From: JAFKKS01 sp050187875
Lineage (GTDB): Bacteria; Pseudomonadota; Alphaproteobacteria; Rhizobiales; Xanthobacteraceae
Assembly (NCBI GenBank): GCA_050187875.1
Contig: JBFWXB010000010.1
Location: forward strand, 1 to 64,000
Length of the DNA stretch: 64,000 bases
Direction: 5' to 3'
Shown: positions 34,524 to 44,308 of the stretch, one piece after another
How positions within the stretch are numbered: the first letter of the stretch is position 1
Layout of the letters: the number at the start of each line of letters is the position of its first letter
Notes under the pieces: generated by a model
Seen by the model: the letters and a program-made list of their open reading frames with translations, nothing else
The model's database searches: none
What the model was told of the DNA's origin: nothing
Program-made: the position numbers and the translations under genes

Positions 34524-36338
34524 TCAGGCGGCTTTTGCGCCCAGGCGGTTCATTTCGCGCAGGACCATGTGGCGATAGGGCCCATCCCCACGGATCAGGC
34601 GCTCCGGCTCGCCGTCCTGCACAATCCGGCCCTCCTGTAGCACGACGATCCGGTCGAAGTCGCGCAGCGTCGAGAGGCGGTGGGCGATGGCGATCACCGT
34701 GCGGCCGCGCATGAGGCGGCTTAGCACCTCGCGGATCGCCTCCTCGGCGTGGCCGTCGAGCGCCGAGGTCGCTTCGTCCAACAGCAGGATCGGCGCGTCC
34801 TTGAGGAAGCCGCGCGCGATGGCGATGCGCTGGCGCTGCCCGCCGGAGAGCTTCACGCCGCGGTCGCCGACACGCGTATGGATGCCTTCCGGCAGCGCGC
34901 CGATGAAGTCGCATTTCGCGGCGATGGCCGCATCGAACACCTCTTCGTCGCTCGCGTCGGGGCGGCCGTAGCGGATGTTCTCGAGAATCGAGCGGTGGAA
35001 GAGCGACACATCCTGCGGCACCACGGCGATGGTGTCGCGCAGGCTCTCCTGCGTCACGCGCGAGATATCCTGGCCATCGATCAGGATGCGGCCCTGCTGG
35101 ATGTCGTAGAAGCGCTGGAGCAGCGCGAACAATGTCGACTTGCCGCTGCCGGACTGGCCGACGAGACCAACCGATTGTCCCGGCTTGAGAGTGAGGTTGA
35201 AGTTCTCGAAGATCTGGTGGCCATCGCGGTAATGGAAGTTGACGTTCTTGAGCTCGACACGCGCGCTGCGCGGGACGAGTGGCGCCGCCTGCGGGTGATC
35301 CTCCATTTCATGCGCGACAAGAAGCGTCGAGACCGCCTCCGAAAGGCGCGCGAGATGTTGCGTCACGTCGACCAAGGCGACAGCAAGGTCGCGCGTCGCG
35401 TGCAGCACGGAAAGGCCGAGCGTGCAGACAAGGATGACGTCGCCAGTTGTCGCGGCGCCCTGCTGCCAGAGGACGATCGCCCAAGCCAGAATGCCGATCG
35501 TCAGCAGGATCGTCACCGACGCGTGAAAGAGCCGCACCTTCTCGAGATAGATCAGGCTGCGGCGGCGCGACGCCATTTCGCGGCCGACGGTCTTGTCAAA
35601 GCGCACCTGTTCGCGGCGAATGCCGGAGAAGGCCTTGACGAGCGGGATGTTGCCGATGACGTCGACCATCTCGCCATCGACGGCGGCGGCCTTGTTTGCG
35701 AAATCGTGGTGCAGTGTCCGCCCGGCCGCGGCGAGGCGGAACATTACGTACATCACGACGCCTGCGACGGCCGCCAACACGGCCGCCATCGGCACGCTCA
35801 CCAGGGTGATGAAGGCGATCGCGACGACCGTCGCGGCGCATGGCGGCATCACGTTCCAAAGGAACATGTTCTCGACGGTGAAGATCGCGTTCGACGTCGC
35901 GGTGATGCGGCTTGTCAGCGTTCCCGGCAGGCGGTCGGCGAAATAGCTGTGCGCGTGTCCGGTCAGATGCCGGAACAGATCGCGGCGCAGATCGCCGGTG
36001 ACGGCGACAAACGACGAGCTGGCGATGAAGCTCGCAAAGCGCCAAAGAAGATTGTCGGCGGCGATGAGCGCCACAAGAAATCCAAACGCTTGCCACACAT
36101 GTGACCGCGCTTCGGCGCTGCCGCTCAGCGTATCGACGAGAAATTTGATTCCGTATTGCGTGCCGACGGAGCAAGCGACTGCTGCGAGCACGGCGGCGAT
36201 GATGATGCTGTGCGATATCCAGCGCCGCCGCACATAGCGCGCCGCAAAGGCAAGCGGGCGCTGCGCGTATCCGCACAACCGGTCGGTCGCGGCCAGTGAC
36301 TGCTCAATATGATGCCCGCGCGCTCGAAAAAGCGGCAT
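34524..36338 (-). CDS. ABC exporter, fused transmembrane and ATPase domains
   Basis: The 604-residue protein is a type IV (MsbA-like) half-exporter. Six transmembrane helices span about residues 40-330. The ATPase domain (about 365-600) has Walker A GQSGSGKST, Q-loop VVPQDVSLFHRSILENIRYG, signature LSGGQRQRIAIARG and Walker B ILLLDEATSALD. It works as a dimer in the inner membrane and exports a lipid, glycan or peptide. It resembles glucan- and lipid-type exporters of rhizobia, but the cargo is unknown. The glycosyltransferase gene is divergent to it, 217 nt away. Confidence 0.92.
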   Translation of the reverse strand: MPLFRARGHHIEQSLAATDRLCGYAQRPLAFAARYVRRRWISHSIIIAAVLAAVACSVGTQYGIKFLVDTLSGSAEARSHVWQAFGFLVALIAADNLLWRFASFIASSSFVAVTGDLRRDLFRHLTGHAHSYFADRLPGTLTSRITATSNAIFTVENMFLWNVMPPCAATVVAIAFITLVSVPMAAVLAAVAGVVMYVMFRLAAAGRTLHHDFANKAAAVDGEMVDVIGNIPLVKAFSGIRREQVRFDKTVGREMASRRRSLIYLEKVRLFHASVTILLTIGILAWAIVLWQQGAATTGDVILVCTLGLSVLHATRDLAVALVDVTQHLARLSEAVSTLLVAHEMEDHPQAAPLVPRSARVELKNVNFHYRDGHQIFENFNLTLKPGQSVGLVGQSGSGKSTLFALLQRFYDIQQGRILIDGQDISRVTQESLRDTIAVVPQDVSLFHRSILENIRYGRPDASDEEVFDAAIAAKCDFIGALPEGIHTRVGDRGVKLSGGQRQRIAIARGFLKDAPILLLDEATSALDGHAEEAIREVLSRLMRGRTVIAIAHRLSTLRDFDRIVVLQEGRIVQDGEPERLIRGDGPYRHMVLREMNRLGAKAA

Positions 36339-36555
36339 TCTGCCCCTGATTTCTGCGAGATAGCTGTGCCGGACGCGGCAACGGTTCCTCGCGCAAGAGT
36401 GTCAATTCAAACATGCCCGCGAAATTTACGCGGTAGCGAAACGAAAGTTCCGCACGATTCGTTGTCAAAAATCCGACACCTCGCGTTTTAAAGATGATGT
36501 GGGGCGTCGGAGACATGCGGCGGGGCATCACCGGACAATCCGAGGAGTTTTGCGA

Positions 36556-37614
36556 ATGCGAATTGCACAGGTCGCTCCGCTGACGGAGGCCATTCCACCG
36601 AAGCTGTATGGTGGCACTGAGCGCGTCGTCTATTGGCTGACCGAGGAGCTCGTCGCGTTAGGTCACGACGTGACATTGTTCGCGAGCGGCGATTCCAAAA
36701 CCTCAGCGAAACTCGATGCGGCTTGGCCGCGCGCGCTGCGCCTCGACGGCGCCGTGCGTGACCCCAATGCGTTGCATATCGTCATGCTGGATAGGGTTTT
36801 TCAGCGTGCGGGCGAATTCGATTTTCTGCACTTTCATCTCGACTACTATCCGTTCTCGCTCTTTGCGCAGCAGCCGACGCCGTTCGTGACGACGTTGCAC
36901 GGACGTCTCGATTTGCCGGAGCATCAGCCGGTCTTCGACAATTTTTCATCGACGCCGGTCGTGTCGATTTCGGATTCACAACGTCGCCCGGTGCCGCAAG
37001 CGCATTGGGTGCGCACCGTGCATCACGGCCTTCCAGAAAATCTGCTGCGCCCGTCGGGCCGCAAACCGGAATATCTTGCATTCCTCGGACGCATAGCGCC
37101 GGAGAAGGCTGTCGATCGTGCCATACGCGTCGCACAGCGCGTGGGCTTACCGCTCAAGATTGCGGCGAAGGTGGACAAGGTCGATCAGGCGTATTTCGAG
37201 AGCACGATCGAACCGCTGTTGAAGCTTCCGGGCATCGAATTCATCGGCGAGATCGGCGACGACCAGAAGGCGGATTTTCTCAGCGGCGCAATCGCTCTCA
37301 TGGTGACGATCGATTGGCCGGAGCCATTCGGTCTCGTCATGATCGAGGCCATGGCCTGCGGTACGCCGATCATCGCCTATAATCGCGGCTCGGTGCCGGA
37401 AGTGATCGAGCACGGTCTGACCGGCTTCATCGTGGAGGACGAGATCGGCGCCGTCGGCGCCATCGATCGCCTCGCGCATCTCGATCGCGGTCGTATTCGC
37501 CGGCGCTTCGAGGAGCGGTTCACGGCGCGGCGCATGGCGGAGGACTACCTCAAGGTCTATCGCAGCCTGTCCACGGCGGCGCGTCCGCGCCTGCGGATTG
37601 CCGCAGCGGAATAA
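36556..37614 (+). CDS. Family 4-type glycosyltransferase
   Basis: The 352-residue enzyme has a GT-B fold. The acceptor domain starts MRIAQVAPLTEAIPPKLYGG (residues 1-20, followed by TERVVYW). The donor domain contains LGRIAPEKAVDRAIRVA and the nucleotide-sugar site EPFGLVMIEAMACGTPI near residue 256. It transfers a sugar from a nucleotide donor to a glycan or lipid. GAGGAG lies about 8 nt before the ATG at 36556, which decides the start. It is monocistronic and converges on the MFS gene. Confidence 0.92.
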   Translation: MRIAQVAPLTEAIPPKLYGGTERVVYWLTEELVALGHDVTLFASGDSKTSAKLDAAWPRALRLDGAVRDPNALHIVMLDRVFQRAGEFDFLHFHLDYYPFSLFAQQPTPFVTTLHGRLDLPEHQPVFDNFSSTPVVSISDSQRRPVPQAHWVRTVHHGLPENLLRPSGRKPEYLAFLGRIAPEKAVDRAIRVAQRVGLPLKIAAKVDKVDQAYFESTIEPLLKLPGIEFIGEIGDDQKADFLSGAIALMVTIDWPEPFGLVMIEAMACGTPIIAYNRGSVPEVIEHGLTGFIVEDEIGAVGAIDRLAHLDRGRIRRRFEERFTARRMAEDYLKVYRSLSTAARPRLRIAAAE

Positions 37615-37621
37615 CGTCAGC

Positions 37622-38905
37622 CTACGGCGAAGTGCGGCGGTCGGGAGGCCGCCGCGTCTCCGGCATCAAGAGCCATATCCAAGCGAAACCGATCCCGGCC
37701 GCGAGCGTGAGCGCGGCGAAAGCCATGGCGCTGCCGTGGTGGTCGGTGATGTAGCCCGAGGCCGTCGTACTTACGGAAGCGCCGAGCCCGATCGCCGTGC
37801 CCATCATGCCGAGCCCGAGATTGAAGTGCCCAGTGCCGCGCGTCACGTCGGCGACGATGAGCGGCACCATCACGCCGACGCAGGCGGCGGCGATGCCGTC
37901 GAGGATTTGAATGACGACGATGAACGCGGGATCGCGCACGAGCGTGAACAGGACGCCGCGCAAGACGAGCGCGGCGAGCGCAAGGAGCACCAGCGGTCGG
38001 CGGCCGATGCGCTGCGCTTCCCGTCCGACACGCGGCGACACCAGGGCGACGACGAGTTGCGGCACGACGATGCAGGCGGCGATCAATATCGACGCCCAGG
38101 CACCCGCACGCGTCGTGACGATGCGCGCCATGATCGGCAGCATCGAGGCATTGGCGAGATGAAACAGCGCGATGCCGATCGCGAGGACAACGAAGGAACG
38201 TTGCGCCGCGAGATGCCATAGATCGGCGAGGCGGCGACGTCGAGTGGGCTGGGCGGCGACGACGCCGCCATGCGCGCGCACGATATCGATTTCGTCGGCG
38301 CGGATGCGCGCCAGCATGAAGAGCGCGGGAACGACGAGCAAGGCGGTGACGACAAACACCGCGCGGTTCGAAATGAAATAGCCGCACAGCCCCATGATGG
38401 CGGCGGCGAGACCATTGCCGATCGATGCGAAGCGGGCATTGCGGCCAAGCCGTTCGCCGATCGCATCGTGTCCGACAAGGCCGAGGCTGATGGCGGCCAT
38501 CGCCGGCCCGAGCACGCAACTCGCGAGCGAATGCAGCACGGCAGCGGCGAGAACGACGGGATAGATCGGCCAGATCGCGATGCTGAGCGCGCTCAGACCG
38601 ATAACGACGATCGCGAGGGCGGCGACGAACCGTTCCGAGCGCGCGGCATCGACGAGGGCGCCGCCGGGAACCTGGCCGGCGAGGGCGGCAAGGCCGCCCA
38701 CTGACAAAATGACGCCGATGTCGAGCTGCGTCCACGCCTGCGCCGTCAGATAGACCGACACGAACGGGCCGAACCCGGTCTGAACGTCGGCGACGAAGAA
38801 GATGAAGCCGTCGAGACCGTGGACGCTTCTGCGCGACGGCGCCGGTTTCGGCTCGTCGGCCGATGGTGGTCTCTTCGTTCTGGCCTGATCAGCGTGCAGT
38901 CCCAT
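37622..38905 (-). CDS. MFS transporter
   Basis: The 427-residue protein has about twelve hydrophobic helices. The helix 2-3 loop reads GQVPGGALVDAARSERFVAA, the MFS motif A region. Helix 1 begins GLDGFIFFVADVQTGFGPFV, typical of a drug-export-like subfamily that I have seen next to PRC-barrel genes. The substrate is unknown. The ATG at 38903-38905 follows the PRC-barrel gene stop by 10 nt, so both probably share a transcript. Confidence 0.88.
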   Translation of the reverse strand: MGLHADQARTKRPPSADEPKPAPSRRSVHGLDGFIFFVADVQTGFGPFVSVYLTAQAWTQLDIGVILSVGGLAALAGQVPGGALVDAARSERFVAALAIVVIGLSALSIAIWPIYPVVLAAAVLHSLASCVLGPAMAAISLGLVGHDAIGERLGRNARFASIGNGLAAAIMGLCGYFISNRAVFVVTALLVVPALFMLARIRADEIDIVRAHGGVVAAQPTRRRRLADLWHLAAQRSFVVLAIGIALFHLANASMLPIMARIVTTRAGAWASILIAACIVVPQLVVALVSPRVGREAQRIGRRPLVLLALAALVLRGVLFTLVRDPAFIVVIQILDGIAAACVGVMVPLIVADVTRGTGHFNLGLGMMGTAIGLGASVSTTASGYITDHHGSAMAFAALTLAAGIGFAWIWLLMPETRRPPDRRTSP

Positions 38906-38915
38906 CACGCGTCGA

Positions 38916-39422
38916 TCATTGTTTCGGCAATTCATCAGGTGGGGGAAGCGGATTCAAAGCGCCCGATGCGCCGAGCGCGATGATAGGCTTGCCTTCTTTG
39001 TATTCCGGCGCCGCCTTCACCTGATCGCGCGTCAGAGCCAAGCCGATGACCGAGCGTTTGTCGGCGATCGCGACGAAATTGAGCGCTCCCCATTCGACGG
39101 CGATCTTGCGGCTGCCGACGCCGAGAAACCCGCCGAAATCGATGACAGCGGCGCGAACCTCACCGGTGAGATCGACGACGACGTCGACGATGCGGCCCAT
39201 GTCTTCGTTCGCCGCGCCGCGCACCTCCTTGCCCATCACCCCTTGCGCGAATTGCTTGTCGAGGACGATGGCGGATGGTGGCTCGGGCTGGGGTGTGCCT
39301 TGTGCCGGCGGATTCGCTGGCGGAGAATCCTCAGCCGACACTGGGCCGGCCCCGCGACCGACGGCGATCATGAATAAAAGCCCGAGAGCCAACGCTTTCA
39401 AAACCAGTCGCTTGGGGGCCAT
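38916..39422 (-). CDS. PRC-barrel domain-containing exported protein
   Basis: The 168-residue protein has an N-terminal signal or anchor (about 8-33), a proline-rich linker (about 35-55) and a PRC-barrel domain (about 65-150: VMGKEVRGAANEDMGRIVDV, VRAAVIDFGGFLGVGSRKIA). PRC-barrels mediate protein or RNA contacts; exported versions are frequent in alphaproteobacteria and poorly characterised. The start at 39420-39422 puts the signal peptide at the terminus. Upstream in-frame codons are possible but lack a better ribosome site. Confidence 0.82.
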   Translation of the reverse strand: MAPKRLVLKALALGLLFMIAVGRGAGPVSAEDSPPANPPAQGTPQPEPPSAIVLDKQFAQGVMGKEVRGAANEDMGRIVDVVVDLTGEVRAAVIDFGGFLGVGSRKIAVEWGALNFVAIADKRSVIGLALTRDQVKAAPEYKEGKPIIALGASGALNPLPPPDELPKQ

Positions 39423-39607
39423 GCCGAACTCACTAGCGGGAAAATGTGCGTAGAGACGCACGGAAAGCGACGCGTCGCGTCGGTCTCTCAACGTGCGCGC
39501 CGCCGGCAGGTTTCCGGCCTACGGCAACATCATGTCCGCATTGCGCCGCCGATGCCGGCCGCCATTCGTGATTGTGTAACGCTGGCCGAAAGGTCCATAT
39601 CCTGCGG

Positions 39608-40534
39608 ATGGCACACGACCACGCACATGCGGGCCACGCGCACGGGCATTCTCATGCTCCGGCGGATTTCGGTTCGGCCTTCGCGCTTGCCGCGATCCTG
39701 AATGTCGCGCTGATCGTCGGGCAGGTCGTTGTCGGCCTCGCGGCGCATTCGATCGCGCTGCTTGCGGACGCGGGACACAATCTCGGCGATGTCCTCGGTC
39801 TGCTGCTCGCCTGGGCGGCGCATGTGCTGGCGCGGCGCAGCCCGACGGAGCGCTACACCTACGGCTTCCGGTCGGCGTCGATTCTCGCGGCGCTCTTCAA
39901 CGCCGTGACGCTCCTGGTCGCGACCGGCGCGATCGTCTGGGAGGCCTTGCGGCGACTGCCTGATCCCGGTGAGGTCGCGGGCGGTGCCGTCATCGCGGCA
40001 GCCGGCGCCGGCGTTGTGATCAACGGGCTTTCCGCATTGCTGCTCATGCGCGGCCATCGCGACGATCTCAACGTGCGTGGCGCATTCCTGCATCTTCTCG
40101 CCGATGCCGGCGTCTCCGTCGGCGTCGTGCTGGGCGGCGTGCTGATCCTGTGGACCGGATGGACATGGGTCGATCCCGTGCTCAGCCTTTTGATCTCGGC
40201 TGTCATCGTCTGGGGAACTTGGGCCTTGCTGCGCGAAGCGACGCAACTCGCGATGGATGCCGTTCCCGCACAGATCGCCGTCACGGAAGTGCGCGCCTTT
40301 CTCGAAACGCGCTCCGGCGTCGCGAGTATTCACGATCTGCATATTTGGGCGATGAGCACGACGGAGGTCGCGCTGACCGCGCATCTTGTCATGCCGGGCG
40401 GGCATCCAGGCGACGCGTTCCTCGCCGAAGTCTGCCACGCGCTCGATCATCGCTACGGCATCGCGCATGCGACGTTGCAGATCGAGCTTTCCGATGCCGG
40501 CGCGTGCGCGCTCGAGCCCGCGCATACGGTTTAA
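39608..40534 (+). CDS. Cation diffusion facilitator, CzcD/ZitB-like
   Basis: The 308-residue protein is a CDF metal/proton antiporter. A His-rich N-terminus (MAHDHAHAGHAHGHSHAPAD) binds metal. Helix 2 carries the transport-site motif HSIALLADAGHNLGDV and helix 5 has HLLADAGVSVGVVLGG, the two HxxxD-type sites expected for Zn2+-type CDFs. The C-terminal cytoplasmic domain (SIHDLHIWAMSTTEVALTAH) is standard. It exports Zn2+, Co2+ or Cd2+ from the cytoplasm. The last 4 bp overlap the convergent hydrolase gene. Confidence 0.93.
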   Translation: MAHDHAHAGHAHGHSHAPADFGSAFALAAILNVALIVGQVVVGLAAHSIALLADAGHNLGDVLGLLLAWAAHVLARRSPTERYTYGFRSASILAALFNAVTLLVATGAIVWEALRRLPDPGEVAGGAVIAAAGAGVVINGLSALLLMRGHRDDLNVRGAFLHLLADAGVSVGVVLGGVLILWTGWTWVDPVLSLLISAVIVWGTWALLREATQLAMDAVPAQIAVTEVRAFLETRSGVASIHDLHIWAMSTTEVALTAHLVMPGGHPGDAFLAEVCHALDHRYGIAHATLQIELSDAGACALEPAHTV

Positions 40535-41388
40535 ACGGCGGTTGTCCGTTCCTGTGCGGCGAGCCACGCGCAAACCTGCGCCGCCACCCATTCGGGATCG
40601 TCGAGCGCAAGGTCGTGTCCGGCGTCAGGATGGTGGCGTAGCTCGCTGCGCCACTGGGCGGCGATATCTTGCGAGCATGCCGGGTGCACAAGGCGGTCGG
40701 CGCGGCTCGCGAGCAAGAGGGCCGGGATCGCCGGCGTTCGCGCCCGATACGTCGCGGCGGCATAGAGTTGCCGCAAGGTGGTTGCCCGCGAGATTGGCCG
40801 GCGTTCGGTGATAGCCGTCCATTCGCGCGCCGTCGCTTCCAAGATTTCAGGCCGGTTGCTGATCAGCGAAACGATGGCGCGTTCGCGCGTGAGCGTGTCG
40901 CGCGTCATCAAGATTGTCGCAAGCGCGCCGTACGCCGATGGCCGCAGGCGGCGATGCGGAGGAGAATAGCCGCGCATACTCGTGTTGATGAGAACGCAGC
41001 CGGCAAAATCCCGCGGCCATCGCGTCACCCAGGCATTGGCCGCCATGCCGCCGAGCGACATGGCCATAAGATAGCGCGGGCCCTCGGCCGCAAGCGGCGC
41101 GGCTGACGCTTTCGCGCGTGCAAGCCATGCTTGCCGGGCTGCGTCAGCCGTCGCGTCGATATTCGTCGGCGCGGCGACGTTGAGCAATGCGCCGGTGCCG
41201 GGCAAGTCCACGGCCTCGACCGTGGCGGTATGGCCGACGCTGCGCAGAGCTTCACTGAAAATCTGCGGAAAGCCGCCCCAGTGATCCGCTTCGCGCGCGA
41301 GGCCGCGCAGAAGCACCCAATGGCTGCGGCGTGGCTGCGATGGCGCGATCAACGCGCTTGGTATCGACGAGCGCGCGCTGTCCGTCAC
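40531..41388 (-). CDS. Alpha/beta hydrolase
   Basis: The 285-residue protein is an alpha/beta-hydrolase. HWVLLRGLAREADHWGGFPQ holds the oxyanion region, AMSLGG near residue 110 holds the nucleophile Ser, and HPDAGHDLALDDPEWVAAQV provides the C-terminal His. It has no signal peptide. The ATG overlaps the ceramidase stop (ATGA), so the two genes are co-translated. It may act on an ester or amide released by the partner, but the substrate is unknown. Confidence 0.85.
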   Translation of the reverse strand: MTDSARSSIPSALIAPSQPRRSHWVLLRGLAREADHWGGFPQIFSEALRSVGHTATVEAVDLPGTGALLNVAAPTNIDATADAARQAWLARAKASAAPLAAEGPRYLMAMSLGGMAANAWVTRWPRDFAGCVLINTSMRGYSPPHRRLRPSAYGALATILMTRDTLTRERAIVSLISNRPEILEATAREWTAITERRPISRATTLRQLYAAATYRARTPAIPALLLASRADRLVHPACSQDIAAQWRSELRHHPDAGHDLALDDPEWVAAQVCAWLAAQERTTAV

Positions 41389-42773
41389 GGCCGTGATCGG
41401 CTATCGCCGACATTCACCACCGTCGGCTTGACGCCAAGCAGCTCTTGATAGGCCGCGACAACGCGCTCGCCTGCGCCGGCGCCGAACAGGTTCGCGCATC
41501 CGACGTATTTGTTTTTCTCGATGTCGTTCTTGGGGCTGAAATACCCTTTGTAATCGCCCGCGAGGCCGATGACCCAGCTGTCCGCGGCGCCCGCGGCCGC
41601 CGCCGTCTCCTTGAGCGCAGCACCGAGTCCCGTTGTCGGCTCGCCGGGCCACGTCATCATCATGATGTCGCCGATGCGGATCGCCTCAAGCGTGACGCGG
41701 TTCGAGGGCGGAGCGGGCAGGGGCACACGGATATTCTCCAGCGACGGTGTGATCCAGCCGGCGCCCAGACACACCATGACGGGCAAGGCAATCGGCCCAA
41801 GCTCCAGGCTGGTTGTCTTGACGGACCATTCCGGCGTCACCGGCCGCAACGTATCGAACTTCAACCAGACGGCGCCGGCGAAGGCCTGACCCAGCAAATC
41901 GAGTCCGGCTGCCATGCGTGCATTGGGCGAGACGTCGCCGAGCGAACCGTTGAGGAACAGCATGGTCACCGGCGGGCCCTTATGGGCGTTCTGCTGCATG
42001 AGCCCGGCCGCGAGACTGCGTTCGATCGACCCGGCCACATCCGGGCTGAAGCCGAGATCGTCGATCGCAAGCACGGTCGGATGGATGGCATAGTTGACGA
42101 GACCGCCGCGCCAAAGCCCATCGCGCGAGCGGGCCAGCAGCAAATGCGCGGTGGTGTCGACCGGCACGTTGCGCCCGAACCGGCTGTTTTGCAGGCCGAC
42201 GACCGGGAGCGATGTCGTCATCAATGTCGCGGGCGCGCGCGACGCGAAGGCGGTGCGGATCGCCTTCTCGGCGCCGGTGACGATCCGGTCAAACATCTCC
42301 GGGCGGTAACTGTCGACCGCCACAAGCGCAAATAATTCGGAGTTCACCCACGCTCCCGGACCGCTATGCGTGTGCGTCGCCGAGACGATCAGGCGGTCTT
42401 TGGGAATGCCGAGGTCCGCCACGCGCTCGCGGATCGCGTCGGTCAGCGCCGCCGTCACCGCGACGAGATCGAGCCGTACAAAGGCCAGGCGATCGCCATT
42501 GCGCTCGAGCAGCATGGCGCGCGCCTGCACCGGATCGTGCACCGACGTCGCGCCGCGAAAATAATGCGAGCGCTCGCCCGCCGCCCGGAACGGTATTGCG
42601 CGGCGCTGCAGCCCGCCATAGCCGGCGAGCGGCGCGCCGAGAGGAGGAGTGATGTCGCCGATGCCGAAGCCGACCAGCGCCTCATTCGGCTGCAAATCGG
42701 ACTCATTCGCAGCTTGGGCGAGGGAAAGTCCGCCCAAAAGGAGGCAGGTCGCGATAACGAGCCGAACGATCAT
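41385..42773 (-). CDS. Neutral/alkaline non-lysosomal ceramidase-like exported protein
   Basis: The 462-residue protein has a signal peptide (about residues 1-21, ending AQA) and the neutral ceramidase N-terminal fold: VGFGIGDITPPLGAPLAGYG, the zinc-binding SATHTHSGPGA near residue 133, and LQNSRFGRNVPVD, which aligns with the catalytic Ser region of ceramidases. True neutral ceramidases are longer (about 650-750 aa) and have a C-terminal Ig-like domain. This one is shorter, as in many bacterial homologues of unproved activity. It should be periplasmic or secreted and may hydrolyse an N-acyl amide. It is followed in overlap by the alpha/beta hydrolase. Confidence 0.85.
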   Translation of the reverse strand: MIVRLVIATCLLLGGLSLAQAANESDLQPNEALVGFGIGDITPPLGAPLAGYGGLQRRAIPFRAAGERSHYFRGATSVHDPVQARAMLLERNGDRLAFVRLDLVAVTAALTDAIRERVADLGIPKDRLIVSATHTHSGPGAWVNSELFALVAVDSYRPEMFDRIVTGAEKAIRTAFASRAPATLMTTSLPVVGLQNSRFGRNVPVDTTAHLLLARSRDGLWRGGLVNYAIHPTVLAIDDLGFSPDVAGSIERSLAAGLMQQNAHKGPPVTMLFLNGSLGDVSPNARMAAGLDLLGQAFAGAVWLKFDTLRPVTPEWSVKTTSLELGPIALPVMVCLGAGWITPSLENIRVPLPAPPSNRVTLEAIRIGDIMMMTWPGEPTTGLGAALKETAAAAGAADSWVIGLAGDYKGYFSPKNDIEKNKYVGCANLFGAGAGERVVAAYQELLGVKPTVVNVGDSRSRP

Positions 42774-43005
42774 TGCCGGTTTGCTTGGATAGGAGCCGCG
42801 AAATATGTCTGACCTGCCGCGCGACGGCGGATTCCTGTACCGTGGCTAGCGAAGTCGGCTGGACTATTGCCCGCTTTGGACCGACAGTCCAAGGCCAATT
42901 TCGCGCCGCGCCGCCGCAAAGAGATGGACGGCGCAGCGCAAAGCATTTACTTCCGCGCCGTTCTGCGGATGTGAGAACCGGGCGAAGGGATCGGAACGGG
43001 CGCAG

Positions 43006-44187
43006 GTGACTTTCGATCGTTACATATTCGGCGCCTGCCTGCGCGCTTTCGCGATGGTGATGATCAGCATCACGCCGGTCGTCTGGGTCGTATATGCGCT
43101 CGGGCAGTTCAATCTCGTGACCGAGAAGGGGCAAAGCCTTTTCGATTTCGTCATCGTCACGCTGTGGTTCCTGCCGATCCTGCTCCTCGTGGTCATCCCG
43201 CTGGCGTTCGCGGTCGGGCTCGCGAATGTCCTCCTGCGCCTCGCCAGTGAATCCGAGCTGCCGGTGATTGCGGCCGCGGGGATCTCGCCCTGGCGCCTGT
43301 TGCGTCCCCTCGCGATGGCCGCGCTTTGCGTGATGACGATGGTTGCGTTCCTCAGCGCGTATCTGACGCCGAAGGCGATCCGCGAGCTTCAATACAATAT
43401 GTCGCTCGTCGCCAACGCGCTCATCGAAACGGTGATCCAGCCGGGGCGTTTCGTGACCTCCAGCGGCAATCTCACCTTCCATGCCCGCGGGCGCACGCCG
43501 GATGGACGCCTCGTCGGCGTGTTCATCGACGATCGTCGCGAGACGACGCAGCACTCGACGATCCTCGCGCAATACGGCGATCTCGTCACACCGGAAGACG
43601 GTCTGAACAAGGTTCTCGTCCTCACCGACGGGACGCTACAGACGCAGCGGCTCGACAGCCGCGATCCGCCGATCATCACGCATTTCTCCCGCTACGATAT
43701 CGACACGTCGCAATTCATCGATCAGCTGCCCGCCGTGCGCCAAGGCGTGCGTGAAAAGTATTTTTGGGAGCTCGCGTTTCCGAAGCCTGACGACGCGCTG
43801 TTCAAGAGCCGGCCGGATAGCGTGCAGGCGGAATTCCATGACCGCATCACCGCGACGCTCTATCCGATGGTGTTCCTGCTGATCACCTTCGCCGCGCTTG
43901 GCGCGCCGCGCACGACGCGCGCCGATCATTGGGCCGCGTTCACGATCGCGCTGACGAGCATGTTTACGCTGCGCGTGGTCGGTTTTGCCACCGAGCAGCT
44001 GAAGCTGCATTGGACGATGTACGGCTTGATGGCCGCTTACAGCGCCTTCTGCCTGTGGATCATCGCGCGGGCGCGTGCGTCGGGGCTCGCGCATGTGGTC
44101 GAGGCGTTCGTGCGATCGCGCAAGATCGTCCAGGCGCTTGCGCTGTTTCGGCTTTTCCGCTTTCGCCCGTTTGGCGGCAAAGCGTAA
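43006..44187 (+). CDS. LptF/LptG family permease
   Basis: The 393-residue protein is an LptF/LptG-type inner-membrane subunit of the lipopolysaccharide exporter LptB2FG. Three N-terminal helices (about 8-120), a periplasmic beta-jellyroll (about 130-270) and three C-terminal helices (about 285-370) are visible. LANVLLRLASESELPVIAAA and GISPWRLLRP form the coupling-helix region. GTG at 43006 is the apparent start with a weak ribosome site. LptF and LptG are usually adjacent, but only one member is here. Confidence 0.88.
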   Translation: MTFDRYIFGACLRAFAMVMISITPVVWVVYALGQFNLVTEKGQSLFDFVIVTLWFLPILLLVVIPLAFAVGLANVLLRLASESELPVIAAAGISPWRLLRPLAMAALCVMTMVAFLSAYLTPKAIRELQYNMSLVANALIETVIQPGRFVTSSGNLTFHARGRTPDGRLVGVFIDDRRETTQHSTILAQYGDLVTPEDGLNKVLVLTDGTLQTQRLDSRDPPIITHFSRYDIDTSQFIDQLPAVRQGVREKYFWELAFPKPDDALFKSRPDSVQAEFHDRITATLYPMVFLLITFAALGAPRTTRADHWAAFTIALTSMFTLRVVGFATEQLKLHWTMYGLMAAYSAFCLWIIARARASGLAHVVEAFVRSRKIVQALALFRLFRFRPFGGKA

Positions 44188-44308
44188 GCTCCGTTTTTTC
44201 CTTATTGCCAAAGCGGCGGATCGCTCTACCAATATTGTTGGGCTCGAAAGCGAAGGCCTCACGCCGGGACAAACCCCGGCGGATCAAAAACGTGCCAGGC
44301 GAGGAACC

